From the NCBI GenBank assembly GCA_963742585.1, contig CAVUMI010000009.1:1984001-2048000 (forward strand): 64,000 nt of DNA, given 5' to 3'. The notes beneath the pieces were generated by a model that saw only the letters and a list, made by a program, of their open reading frames with translations, did not search any database and was not told the origin of the DNA. Source of the stretch: JACDEA01 sp963742585. GTDB taxonomy: Bacteria; Actinomycetota; Acidimicrobiia; Acidimicrobiales; JACDEA01. The first letter of the stretch is position 1. The number at the start of each line of letters is the position of its first letter. The position numbers were made by a program, and so were the translations under genes. Shown in pieces: positions 54,553-63,580 of the stretch.

Positions 54553-55612
54553 CTAAGGACCCGGCGCGGGTAGCGAAGCGGCTCGAGGCCGGCCGAGCTG
54601 GTCGGCGTGCCGGCGGCTGGCGGGGCCTCGGGGGGCACGACCGTGAGCTGGTCGCTGGTCGAACTTGCCGTAGCGCGGGTTGACGCGGACCTTGGCTTTG
54701 CGAGCGGTCGCGCTGATGAGGTCGTTGAACTGCCTGCTGGGTGTCCTGGCCGAGGCGCTGGCTGATCTCGGGCGTCGCCTGCCTCCAACGACTGCTGGCG
54801 GCGCTCGGTGACCTTGATCAGGTGATAGCCGAACTGCGTCTTTACCGGACGCACTTACCGTGCCGACGGCAAGGTCCTTGTACCCGGCCGACGAACTCAG
54901 GCGACGAAGTGGCTCGACTGCCCACTGGTGATGCAGTCGAGGCTGCCGCCCTTGGCCGCGCTGCCGCCGTCGGGCCCTGATTGTCCTTCGAGTTGGCTCT
55001 TGGCCAGCTCGGCGAAGTCGCCGCCCTTGTCGAGCTGCGCCTTGAGGTCGTTGGCCTTGGCTTCGTCGTCCACGAGGATGTGGCTCAGGCAGGTCTCTTG
55101 GTACTGCGCCTGATTGGCGTCGTAGTACTCCTTGATCTTCTCCGGCGTCGCCGTCCCTTGTGCCGAGACTGCCGCTGCAGCGCGGTGATCTCGGCGGTGG
55201 TCCGCATGGCTTCGTCGATGTAGGCCTTTGGGAACTTGGCGAATGTCTCCACGCCGCCGAACGACGTCTGCGCTTCCCGGCGCGGCCGCGGTGCGGTCGG
55301 CTTCGCTGATCTTGATCTTGCGCTTCTCTACCTGCTGGTGGATCAGCGTGAAGAAGATCCGGCGGGTGAGCACCCGCGACACGAACGCCATGTCGAAGGT
55401 GTCCTTGCCGGTGCCCTGCACCGACAGGCCGCCCTGCGCTTGCAGCGCTTCGACGAAGTCCTTGTTGCCCTTGATCGCCTTGAGCTCACGGTCGAGGTCG
55501 CTCTGGGTGAAGGCGCTGGCCGTTGACGATGGCGGCGAACGGTGTGACGGCGCCACAGGCCGCACCCAGCAAGCGTGGCGGCCGCGATGAACAGGACAAG
55601 AAGACGTCGCAC
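54553..55612 (-). CDS. SurA-like peptidyl-prolyl isomerase lipoprotein (frameshifted)
   Basis: GTG 55612 starts a lipoprotein signal (RRLLVLFIAAATLAGCG). The SurA N-domain follows (SAFTQSDLDRELKAIKG, DMAFVSRVLTRRIFFTLIHQQVEKRKIKISEAD), then the parvulin PPIase domain (CLSHILVDDEAKANDLKAQLDKGGDFAELAKS, GGSLDC, TQFGYHLIKVTER). At least five indels separate the parts. It would act outside the membrane as a foldase. The C-terminal Pro-rich tail ends at TAG 54553, just before mazG. Confidence 0.8.
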
Positions 55613-55625
55613 GGTGACGTAAAAT

Positions 55626-58600
55626 CTAGTCGGGCACCATCTCGTTGAGGAAGCGCAACCAGGGCCTCGGCCGGCGTCTCCGCCGCACCTTTGGCCAGCG
55701 GTAGGACCACCTGCTCGGCGTCCTCCTTGTAGATCGCCTTCGGGTGCAGGCGCTGCAACCGGATCTGCTGGCTGGTCTTGAGCGCGAGCGGGCTGAGCCG
55801 GGCGACGTCGCGGGCCACGGTGATCTCCCGCACGCCGGTGCGGGCGGCGGCGGCCCGGAGGCGGCCGACCGCCAGCAGCGCCTCGGCCGGCGGCGGCAGG
55901 GGACCGTAGCGGTCGACCCACTCGTTGCGGATGTCGTCGACCTCGGCGTCGGTGGTCACGGTGGCCAGGCGGCGGTACGCGTCGAGCCGGAGGTCGTCGC
56001 GGTCGACGTAGGTCTTGGGCAGGTGCGCGTCGACCGGCAGGTCGAGCTTGATCTCGGCCGGCACCTTCGGTGTCTCGCCCTTCAGCTCGGCGACCGTCTC
56101 GGTGACCATCTGCACGTACAGGTCGTAGCCGACCGCGGCGATGTGGCCCGACTGCGTGGCGCCGAGGAGATTGCCGGCGCCGCGGATCTCGAGGTCGCGC
56201 ATGGCGATCTTGAAGCCCGAGCCCAGCTCGGTGTGCTCGCCGATCGTCCGCAGGCGCTCGTAGGCCTCCTCCGACAGCGAGCGGTCGGGTGGCACGAACA
56301 GGTACGCGTAGGCGCGCTGACCGGCGCGGCCCACGCGGCCGCGCAACTGGTGCAACTGCCCGAGCCCGAGGAGATCGGCCCGGTCGACGACCAACGTGTT
56401 GACCGTGGGCATGTCGATTCCCGACTCGATGATCGTGGTGCAAACCAGAACGTCGTACTGCGCCGTCCCAGAAGTCGAGCACGACCTTCTCGAGCGTGCC
56501 CTCGTCCATCTGGCCGTGGGCGATGGCGACCGCGCGCTTCGGGAACCAGCTCGCGCAGATCGCGGGCGACGTACTCGATGTCGGCCACACGGTTGTGCAC
56601 GAAGAACACCTGACCCTCGCGCAGCAGCTCGCGGCGGATGGCTTCGGCGACCGCCCGCTCGTCGTACTCGCCGACGTAGGTGAGGATCGGCTGACGTTCG
56701 GCCGGCGGCGTGTGCAGCAGGGTGAGATCACGGATGCCGGTGAGGCTCATCTCCATCGTGCGCGGAATCGGCGTGGCGGTGAGCGTCAGCACGTCGACGT
56801 CGGTGCGCAGCTGCTTGATCAGCTCCTTGTGGGTGACTCCGAAGCGCTGCTCCTCATCGACGACGAGAAGGCCCGAGATCCTTGAAAGCGATGTCGGCCG
56901 AGAGCAGCCGGTGCGTGCCGATGACGACATCGACCTCGCCGCTCTTGAGTCCGTCGACGACCTTCTTGGCCTGGCCCGGCGTGAGGAATCGCGACAGCGT
57001 CTCGACGCGGACCGGGTAGCCGGCGAAACGTTCGGCGAACGTCTGCGCGTGCTGTTGGGCGAGCAGCGTGGTGGGCACGAGCACCGCCACCTGCTTGCCG
57101 TCCTGCACTGCCTTGAACGCGGCGCGGATCGCGACCTCGGTCTTGCCGAAACCCGACGTCGCCGCAGATGAGCCGGTCCATCGGGACCGGCTCCTCCATG
57201 TCCTGCTTCACCTCGGCGATGGCCTTGAGCTGATCCGGCGTCTCGTCGAACGGGAAGCTCGCCTCCAGCTCCTGCTGCCACGGCGTGTCCTGCGGGAACG
57301 CGTGGCCGGCCGACGTCACCCTGGTTTGGTAGAGCACGACGAGTTCCTGGGCGATCTCGCGGACCGCGGCCCGGACGCGGGCCTTGGCCTTCTGCCACTC
57401 GCCGCCGCCGAGCCGGCTCAGCGATGGGCGTCTCGCCGCCGGTGTACGGCCGGATGACATCGATCTGGTCCGACGGGATGTAGAGCTTGTCGCCGGCCCG
57501 GTACTCGAGCAGCAGGTAGTCGCGCTCGGCACCCGAGATGGCGCGGGTGACCATGCCCGCGTAGCGGGCCACGCCGTGCTGGTAGTGCACGACGTAGTCG
57601 CCCGGCTTGAGATCCTCGAAGAACGCTTCGGTGATGACCCGCACGGGCGCGTGGGCGGCGGTGCGCACGCCGGCGACCGGTGACGTCGGGCTCGGCGAGC
57701 ACGGCGAGCTTGATGCTCGACAGCACGAAGCCGCGCTCGAGCGGCCTGCACCTCGACCGGCGGCGCGTCGAAACCTTCGTCGCGCAGGACGCTGGCGATG
57801 CGGTTGGCGCTGCCCTCGCCGTCGGCGCAGATGACGAGTTGGTAGCCGTCGTGGCGCAACTCGTTGAGCTGCTTGACCAGACGGCGAGGCGTCGCCGACA
57901 ACCGGATCCCAACCGTGCGCGGCGATGGCCGGCGTATCGGGTGAATCGGCCGTTGACGTGATCGACCACACCGGCGCTCGCGTGTGGGCGAGCAGCCGAT
58001 CGAACGGCAGGTGGAGCCGCGGAAACTCGGTGCTCGGGTCGGCGCCCCACGTCTGGGCCAGCGTGCCGGCCAGCGCGGCCTCCTCGTCGATCAGCTCGGC
58101 GGCGCGGTCGCGCATGCGGCGGGGGTCGACCAGCAGAACTTGCGCGTCCTCATGCGACGAGGTCCATCAGCAGGTGCTCGCGCCGGCGCTAGCCACGGCA
58201 GCCACGACTCCATGCCGTCGAAGGTCAGGCCCTCGCGCAGCCGCTCCCACTGGTCGCGGCCCCACGGCTGCTCGGCGACGAGCTGCGGCGGCCCGCTCCT
58301 TGACCTCGTCGGTGGGCAGCAGCTCGCGGCAGCCGAAGATCTCGACCGCTTCGATGTCCTGGGTCGAGCGCTGATCGGCCACCGCGAACTCGGTGAGGCG
58401 GTCGACCTCGTCGCCCCAAAGATCGATGCGCACGGGTACGTCGGCGGTGGACGGGAAGACGTCGACGATCGAACCGCGAACCGCCACCTCGCCGCGATGC
58501 TCGACCTGGTACTCGCGGCGATAGCCCCGGTCGACGAGCTGGGCGACGAGGTCGGTCGGGATCGATCTGGTCGCCGGCGGCGGACGACGATCGGTTCGAT

Positions 58601-59003
58601 GTCCTCCACGTGCGGGCCGAGCCGCTGCAGCAACGCCTTGACTGGCGCGACGAGGACCCGGGGCATCCGATCGGGCTGCTGGAGCAACCACATGGTGCGA
58701 AGCCGGCGGCCCATCGTCTCGACGCTCGGGCTCACCCGCTCGAACGGCAGGGTTTCCCAGGCCGGGAAAAGCGTCGACCTGGTCGGGCCGAGGAAGGCGC
58801 TCGAGGTCGTGGGCCAGCCGCTCGGCGTCGGTGCCGGTGGGTACGACGGCCACGATCGGGTGCCGGTCGCTGAGGTGTGCGAGCCCGGCGATGGCGAACG
58901 CCCGGGCCGGCTCGGGCACGGCGAACATGCCCGCGGACGCGCCAAGGACCCGGCTAAACGCCGGTTCGTCCCTAAGAAGGGGCGGAAGCTCGCGCAAACT
59001 CAT
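55626..59003 (-). CDS. mfd: transcription-repair coupling factor (many frameshifts)
   Basis: ATG 59003 to TAG 55626, about 1,120 residues when reconstructed, the normal Mfd length. Recognisable in order: UvrB-like N-domain (PVPASAGMF-type start, GSIVDVFPSTADVPVRIDLWGDEV), the RNA-polymerase-binding CarD-like region (KPGDYVVHYQHGVARYAGM, LLLEYRAGDKLYIPSDQID), Walker A (CGDVGFGKTEVA-like after correction), DEEQRFG box II, TATPIPRTMEMSLTGIRDL, VGRAGQRAYAYLF and the C-terminal TRCF domain ending FLNEMVPD. At least eight indels. It removes stalled RNA polymerase and recruits UvrA. Confidence 0.88.
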
Positions 59004-59048
59004 TCAGACAACCAACACCTACGCAACGCTACCGCGAGGGTGTGTTGC

Positions 59049-59648
59049 TTAATTGAAGCGGTTCATCGCGACGGCAGGACCGTCGGTCAGGATCGCTTCG
59101 ACGGCGTCGGCCGCCTCCTGCATCGACGATCGCCAACTCGTCCTGCTGCTTCTTGGTGGGCTTGCTTGCAGGACGTGGTCGGCGCCGAACTGCTTGCCCG
59201 GGCGGCTTGCCGATGCCGATGCGTACCCGGACGAACGCGTCGGACTTGAGGTGGGCGACGATCGACTTCAGACCGTTGTGACCGGCCAGCCCGCCGCCGA
59301 CCTTCACCTTGAGCCGGCCGACTTCGAGGTCGAGTTCGTCGTGCACGATGACGAGCTTCTCGAGGTCGTCGATGCCGAATCGGCGTACGAGCGCGGCAAC
59401 GGCGAGGCCGGAGTCGTTCATGTAGGTCTGAGGGAAGGCCGAGCGCCAGTCGCTTGTCGCCGACACGCGCCTCGGCGGTGAGGGCGCGTTCCTTCGAGCG
59501 CTTCAGCTTCTCGCCGTAGCGATGCCGCGAGCAGGGCGACCGCGTCGGCGCCGGCGTTGTGACGAGTGTTGGCGTACTCGGCGCCGGGATTGCCCAGACC
59601 AACGACCAGCAGGTCGGACGGCGTGCCGACGCGCTGTCGGCGAAGCAC
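59049..59648 (-). CDS. pth: peptidyl-tRNA hydrolase (frameshifted)
   Basis: GTG 59648 follows the rplY TAA by no base (TAAGTG). The catalytic motif VGLGNPGAEYANTRHN carries the active-site His, and later parts keep FPQTYMNDSG, LVIVHDELDLEVGRLKVKVGGGLAGHNGLKSI and RVRIGIGKP. Indels near 59522, 59440 and 59205, and probably one near 59170, split the gene; the corrected end is PAVAMNRFN at 59049. It recycles peptidyl-tRNA. Coupled to rplY as usual. Confidence 0.88.
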
Positions 59649-60336
59649 TTACTCCTCGGTCGACTCGGCCGCCGATGCCGTCGCCGCCGCTCGCGGCGTC
59701 GCCGCCCTCGGCAGCTGCAGCTTCGCCCTCGGCGGCTTCGCCCTCTTCGCCCTCGGCCGGCTCCTCTTCGACGACGACCTGCGGCGGCTGGCCGACGACG
59801 ATGGCGGCCTCGGGATCGACGTCGGTGGTGGCACGCCGTGGGCAGCTTGAGATCGCCGACGCGGATGGCGTCGCCGACCTTGAGTTCGGTGATGTCGACC
59901 TCGATGCTGTTCGGGATGTTCCCCGGCGTGGCGTTGACGGTGAGGGTGAACAGCTCCTGGGCGACGATGCCGTCTTCGCGGTGCACGGCCTCGGCCTCAC
60001 CGACGTAAGCGTGATCGGAACTTCGACCGACATGACCTCGTCGCGCCGCACGATCTGGAAGTCGACGTGGATCACCTTGTGACGCACCGGGTCGCGCTGG
60101 ATGTCGCGGGCCAGCACCAGGTGCTCGGTGCCGTCGAGCTTCACCGACATCAGGGCGTTCAGGCCGGCCTCGGTCATCAGGGCGGCACGAAGGGCCCGGC
60201 CTTCGACCGCGACCGACACCGGGGAGAGGCCGTGGCCGTACACGATGCCCGGAATCTTGCCCGCGGCGCGGAGCCGGCCAGCCGGTCGGGAGCCGGTGGG
60301 GCGGCCAAGTTCAACGGGCAAAGCGATCTCAGGCAC
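59649..60336 (-). CDS. rplY: 50S ribosomal protein bL25, long (Ctc) form (frameshifted)
   Basis: ATG 60336. The 5S-rRNA-binding L25 domain is intact (PTGSRPAGRLRAAGKIPGIVYG, HLVLARDIQRDPVRHKVIHVDFQ). The C-terminal TL5 domain follows in shifted frames (NATPGNIPNSIEVDITELKVGDAIRVGDL, then PEAAIVVGQPPQ), with an acidic Glu/Ala-rich tail (EEEPAEGEEGEAAEG). Three indels between 59675 and 60010. The long Ctc form is typical of actinobacteria. Confidence 0.9.
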
Positions 60337-60394
60337 GAAGGACGATTCTACCGGAGCTCAGGACGGCGGCGCTAAGCGCCGGCACCAACCGTGC

Positions 60395-61366
60395 TCAGGA
60401 CTGGTTCTCGCCGCCGAAGATCTCGCTGACCGAGGTGTCCTCGAAGACGGCCTCGAGGCCGGTGGCGATGATCTTGGCGACCGACAGCACCTCGATCTTG
60501 TCGATCTGCTTCTCGGGGGGCAGCGGCAAAGTGTTGGTGATCACGACCCTGCTGATCGAAGAGTTCTTGAGCCGGTCGATGGCGGGATCCGACAGCACGC
60601 CGTGGGTCGCCGCGGCCCACACCTCGGTGGCACCTTGCGCCAGCAGGATGTCGGCCGCGGCGGAGACGGTGCCGGCGGTGTCGATCTCGTCGTCGAAGAG
60701 CACGCAGTGGCGGCCGCGGACGACATCCTCGCCCATCAGCCCCAGCGCCTCGACCTCGCCGTGGGCGCGCTTCTTGAAGATCGACGCGATGTTGGCCTGG
60801 ACGTGGCGAGCGAACCGCTCAGCGTCCTTCAGGCCACCGGTGTCGGGCGAGACGACGGTGAGGTTGTCGGGATCGCAGCACTCGATGAGGTAGCTCTCGA
60901 GCAGCGGCCAGCCGCGCAGGTGATCGACCGGTCCGTCGAAGAAGCCCTGGATCTGGCCGGAGTGCAGGTCGACGCTGACGATGCGGTCGGCGCCGGCGGC
61001 GTGGAACAGGTCGGCGACGAGCTTGGCGGTGATGGGCTCGCGGCCCTCGACCTTGCGGTCCTGGCGGGCGTACCCGTAGCGCGGGCACACCGCGGTGATC
61101 CGCTTGGCCGATGCCCGCTTGGCCGCGTCGATCATGATCAGCTGCTCCATGATCGAGTCGTTCACCGGCGGGGCGTGGGTCTGGATGACGAACACGTCGG
61201 AGCCGCGGATCGACTCGTCGTAGCGACAGTGGATCTCGCCGTTCGGATGGTCCTTCAGGTGGGCGTCGCCCAACTCGACGCCGAGGTGCTGGGCGATCTC
61301 CTCGGCCAGCTGCGGATGCGCCCGGCCGGTGTACAGAGCCAGTCGTTTTGTAGGCGTGAGCTCCAT
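60395..61366 (-). CDS. prs: ribose-phosphate pyrophosphokinase
   Basis: 323 residues from ATG 61366. NGEIHCRYDESIRGSDVFVIQ, CPRYGYARQDRK (ATP site), SVDLHSGQIQGFFDGPVDHL and the PRPP loop VLFDDEIDTAGT are all typical. It makes PRPP from ribose-5-phosphate and ATP. The start overlaps by one base the TAA of the 13-residue SEPEA mini-ORF (TAATG). Frame intact. Confidence 0.95.
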   Translation of the reverse strand: MELTPTKRLALYTGRAHPQLAEEIAQHLGVELGDAHLKDHPNGEIHCRYDESIRGSDVFVIQTHAPPVNDSIMEQLIMIDAAKRASAKRITAVCPRYGYARQDRKVEGREPITAKLVADLFHAAGADRIVSVDLHSGQIQGFFDGPVDHLRGWPLLESYLIECCDPDNLTVVSPDTGGLKDAERFARHVQANIASIFKKRAHGEVEALGLMGEDVVRGRHCVLFDDEIDTAGTVSAAADILLAQGATEVWAAATHGVLSDPAIDRLKNSSISRVVITNTLPLPPEKQIDKIEVLSVAKIIATGLEAVFEDTSVSEIFGGENQS

Positions 61367-61407
61367 TACCCGCGCTCGCCTTCCGTCTTCGCCTCCGGCT
61401 CGCTCAT
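61366..61407 (-). repeat. SEPEA start-codon mini-ORF at the glmU/prs junction
   Basis: ATG 61407 begins a 13-residue ORF reading SEPEAKTEGERG after the Met, ending TAA that overlaps the prs ATG. Its DNA word (ATGAGCGAGCCGGAGGCGAAG) is nearly the unit repeated three times at 4285-4412. The word is shared in part with the last codons of ksgA (SEPEA then stop, 63581-63598). It may be a dispersed repeat that carries a start codon and keeps neighbouring genes coupled. Confidence 0.75.
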
Positions 61408-61422
61408 TACTAAAGTGTCCCA

Positions 61423-62529
61423 CTACGTGTGGTCGCCGGTGATGATTTGGAACGATTCGACCACCGCGTCGTCGGGCAACGTGGGCGCCCGGTTGAGGAC
61501 GGCGAACGGCCCGACCCGGGCGCGGTCGCCGATCGTCGCCTGGCGGCCGACGGCCTGCTCGACCACCGCGCCTTCGCCGACGGTGCAGTCGACGAGGCGG
61601 GCGTCGGGGCCGATCTCGGCGTGATCGCCGATGCGCGTAGCGCCTTGAAGCAGCGTGCCCGGGAAGATCGTGACGTCGGTGCCGAGTTCGACTGACGCGT
61701 CGATGTACGTGCGCTCGGGGTCGAGCATGGTGACGCCGCGGCGCATCCAACGCTCGTTGGTGCGGTCGCGTAGCTCGGCTTCGGCCGCGGCGAGCTGGGC
61801 ACGGTCGTTGACACCGGCCGCCTCCATCGGATCGGTCGCCGGCACCGCGATCACCGGATAGCCGGCGTCGTAGAGGACCTCGACGATGTCGGTGAGGTAG
61901 TACTCGCCCTTGGCGTTGTCGGGCCGGATGCGGCGGAGCGACGGGCGCCAAGCACGCTGCGGCGGAAGCAGTAGATCGACGTGTTCACCTCGGTGAGCAC
62001 CTCGTGGTCCTCGCGGCGCCAGCTCGAGTTCCTCGACGATGCGGCGAACCTTGTCGTCCTTGCCCCGCAGGATGCGTCCGTAGCCGGCCGGATCGGCCAC
62101 CTCGGCGGTGAGCACGGTGGCGGCGGCGTCGGCGGCGCGGTGCGTGCGGACCAGCGAGGCGAGCGTGGCGGGCCGCAGTAGCGGCGTGTCGCCGGGCATC
62201 ACGACGACGTCGCTGTCGTCGGCGTCGTCCTCGGGAAAGGCAGTCAGCGCGACGGCGACCGCATCGCCGGTGCCCCGCTGGACCGCTGCTCGACGAACTC
62301 GATCTCGAGGTCGGGGCGGACATGCTCCTGCACCGTCTTGATGACGCGCTCGGCGCCGTGGCCGACCACCACGACGACCCGGTTGATGTTGCAGCTCGGC
62401 CAGGGCGTCGATCACGTGCAGGACCATCGGCCGCCCGCACAGCAGGTGCAGCGGCTTGGGCCGGGTCGACCGCATCCGCGTGCCCTCCCCCGCCGCCAGC
62501 ACCACCGCAGCAAGGGAACGCGAGCTCAC
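61423..62529 (-). CDS. glmU: GlmU-type UDP-GlcNAc pyrophosphorylase with shortened left-handed beta-helix (frameshifted)
   Basis: GTG 62529. The N-terminal pyrophosphorylase signature LAAVVLAAGEGTRMRSTRPKPLHLLCGRPM is intact, then GTGDAVAVAL, MPGDTPLLRP, TEVADPAGYGRILR, EYYLTDIVEVL and GVNDRAQLAAAE. Two indels near 62288 and 62385 and two near 62022 and 61948 split it. The beta-helix (TYIDASVELGTDVTIFPGTLLQG...) stops after about six rungs at 61423, and prs starts at 61366, leaving no room for the acetyltransferase C-terminus with its catalytic His. Confidence 0.88.
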   Translation of the reverse strand: MSSRSLAAVVLAAGEGTRMRSTRPKPLHLLCGRPMVLHVIDALAELQHQPGRRGGRPRRRARHQDGAGACPPRPRDRVRRAAVQRGTGDAVAVALTAFPEDDADDSDVVVMPGDTPLLRPATLASLVRTHRAADAAATVLTAEVADPAGYGRILRGKDDKVRRIVEELELAPRGPRGAHRGEHVDLLLPPQRAWRPSLRRIRPDNAKGEYYLTDIVEVLYDAGYPVIAVPATDPMEAAGVNDRAQLAAAEAELRDRTNERWMRRGVTMLDPERTYIDASVELGTDVTIFPGTLLQGATRIGDHAEIGPDARLVDCTVGEGAVVEQAVGRQATIGDRARVGPFAVLNRAPTLPDDAVVESFQIITGDHT

Positions 62530-62547
62530 TGAGTAGTTCTACCGCGG

Positions 62548-62620
62548 CTCGGGGGCAGCGGGTCGAACGCTGATTGCTCGGCTCCAAAGACCGGATGTCC
62601 TGCCATTGGACGACCCCCGA
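62548..62620 (-). tRNA. tRNA-Gln(TTG) with one extra base in the anticodon arm
   Basis: Acceptor TCGGGGG/CCCCCGA with the U1-A72 pair typical of tRNA-Gln, D arm GTCC/GGAC, T arm CAGCG/CGCTG with loop TTCGACC, and anticodon loop CTTTGGA (anticodon TTG). The 3' CCA is not encoded. The anticodon stem only pairs cleanly (TCGGT/GCCGA) if one C is removed from ATCCGGT, the same type of single-base insertion seen in nearby genes. Confidence 0.85.
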
Positions 62621-62662
62621 CAGTGTGCCGATTCGAGGCTATCGCCCGGCCAGCCACCAAAC

Positions 62663-62717
62663 CCATGTGTCGGTGCTCGAATCGGTGGTTTCCAGCGATC
62701 TCGACACCGACACATGG
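62663..62717. repeat. copy B of a dispersed palindrome
   Basis: CCATGTGTCGGTGCTCGA (62663-62680) and TCGACACCGACACATGG (62701-62717) are complements apart from one extra base, with a 20-base loop. It shares the TGTCGGTG arm with copies at 16.1 and 33.6 kb. It lies between the divergent tRNA-Gln and the bS22-like gene, so here it is not simply a terminator. Confidence 0.65.
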
Positions 62718-62770
62718 CGGTTGGGCCGAGTTCGCTAGGCCTGTGACCAGCGATTACCCTCAACCCCGCC

Positions 62771-62871
62771 ATGGGTCCTTGATCAAGAAGCGCCGCAAGC
62801 GAATGCGGAAGAAGAAGCACAAGAAGATGTTGAAGGCGACCCGTTGGCAGCGCCGCGCCGCCGGCAAGTAA
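62771..62871 (+). CDS. bS22-like micro-ribosomal protein (AURKAIP1/COX24 domain; one deleted base)
   Basis: A 33-residue very basic protein, GSLIKKRRKRMRKKKHKKML then TRWQRRAAGK, matches the tiny actinobacterial bS22-type small-subunit protein (AURKAIP1/COX24 domain). The ATG at 62771 is out of frame by one; adding one G to the GGG at 62773-62775 restores MGSLIKKR. Such proteins are bound to 16S rRNA near the decoding site. The divergent tRNA-Gln lies upstream. Confidence 0.82.
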
Positions 62872-62875
62872 GCCG

Positions 62876-63576
62876 CTAGCCCGCTTCGGTCCGCGCCACG
62901 ACCCGGCCCTCGCCGGGGTAGGCGCCCTCGACGAACCACGTAGACCCGCTGCCGGCGAGCGTGGGCGTCTTGCCCGTCGCGTCGCCGAGCCGATCGCGGC
63001 ACGCGGCTGAGGCGCGGCTCGATGGCGATCGCGGCGGGCTCGAGGTCATTGCGGCTACCGGCCGTCGGGCCACCCTGGGCGTCCCACTCGGCATAGACCG
63101 CGGCGGTCGACACCGCGATCGGTGGCGTGAGCAGGGTGAATGTGCGCTCCTCGAACGGCAGCGGCTCCAGTACATCGCCAATGCCACCCACCCGCGCCCG
63201 GCCCCCGAGACAGCAGAACGGCACGTCGGCGCCGATTGACGCGGCGAGGGCGAGTCCTCGGCCCTCCCGCCCACCGCAAGACAGCAGCGGCGTCAGCCGA
63301 GCCGCCGCCAAGGCCGGCGCCCACCGGGATGCGCTTCTCCAGCCGCACGAACGCGTGGCGCCCGACCGCGGCCAGGGCATCGGTCACCAGCGTCGGGGTG
63401 AACCGGAACGTCTCGACGAGGGGGATGACCTCGACCTCGTCGCCGGGAGCGAACAGCAGCGTGTCGGCCAGGTCAAGGGTGACCATCTCGGCGTCGAGCA
63501 GGTGGTACCCGTCATCGCGCACGCCCGTGACGTGCAGCGACAGCGTCAGCTTGGCCCGGGCGAACTCGACATCCAT
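62876..63576 (-). CDS. ispE: 4-diphosphocytidyl-2-C-methyl-D-erythritol kinase (two frameshifts)
   Basis: ATG 63576. AKLTLSLHVTGVRDDGYHLLDAEMV at the N-terminus and the GHMP ATP loop IPVGAGLGGGSADAAA are diagnostic of IspE; GADVPFCCLGGRARVGGIG and the end TPTLAGSGSTWFVEG follow in shifted frames. +1 insertions near 63265-63300 and 62990 break it. It phosphorylates CDP-ME in the MEP isoprenoid pathway. The start lies 4 bases after the ksgA stop. Confidence 0.9.
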
Positions 63577-63580
63577 CTCT

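Noticed and set aside
61423..62529. The short GlmU as merely frameshifted at its end
   Set aside because: Only 57 bases separate its stop from prs, too little for the missing 100 residues in any frame.
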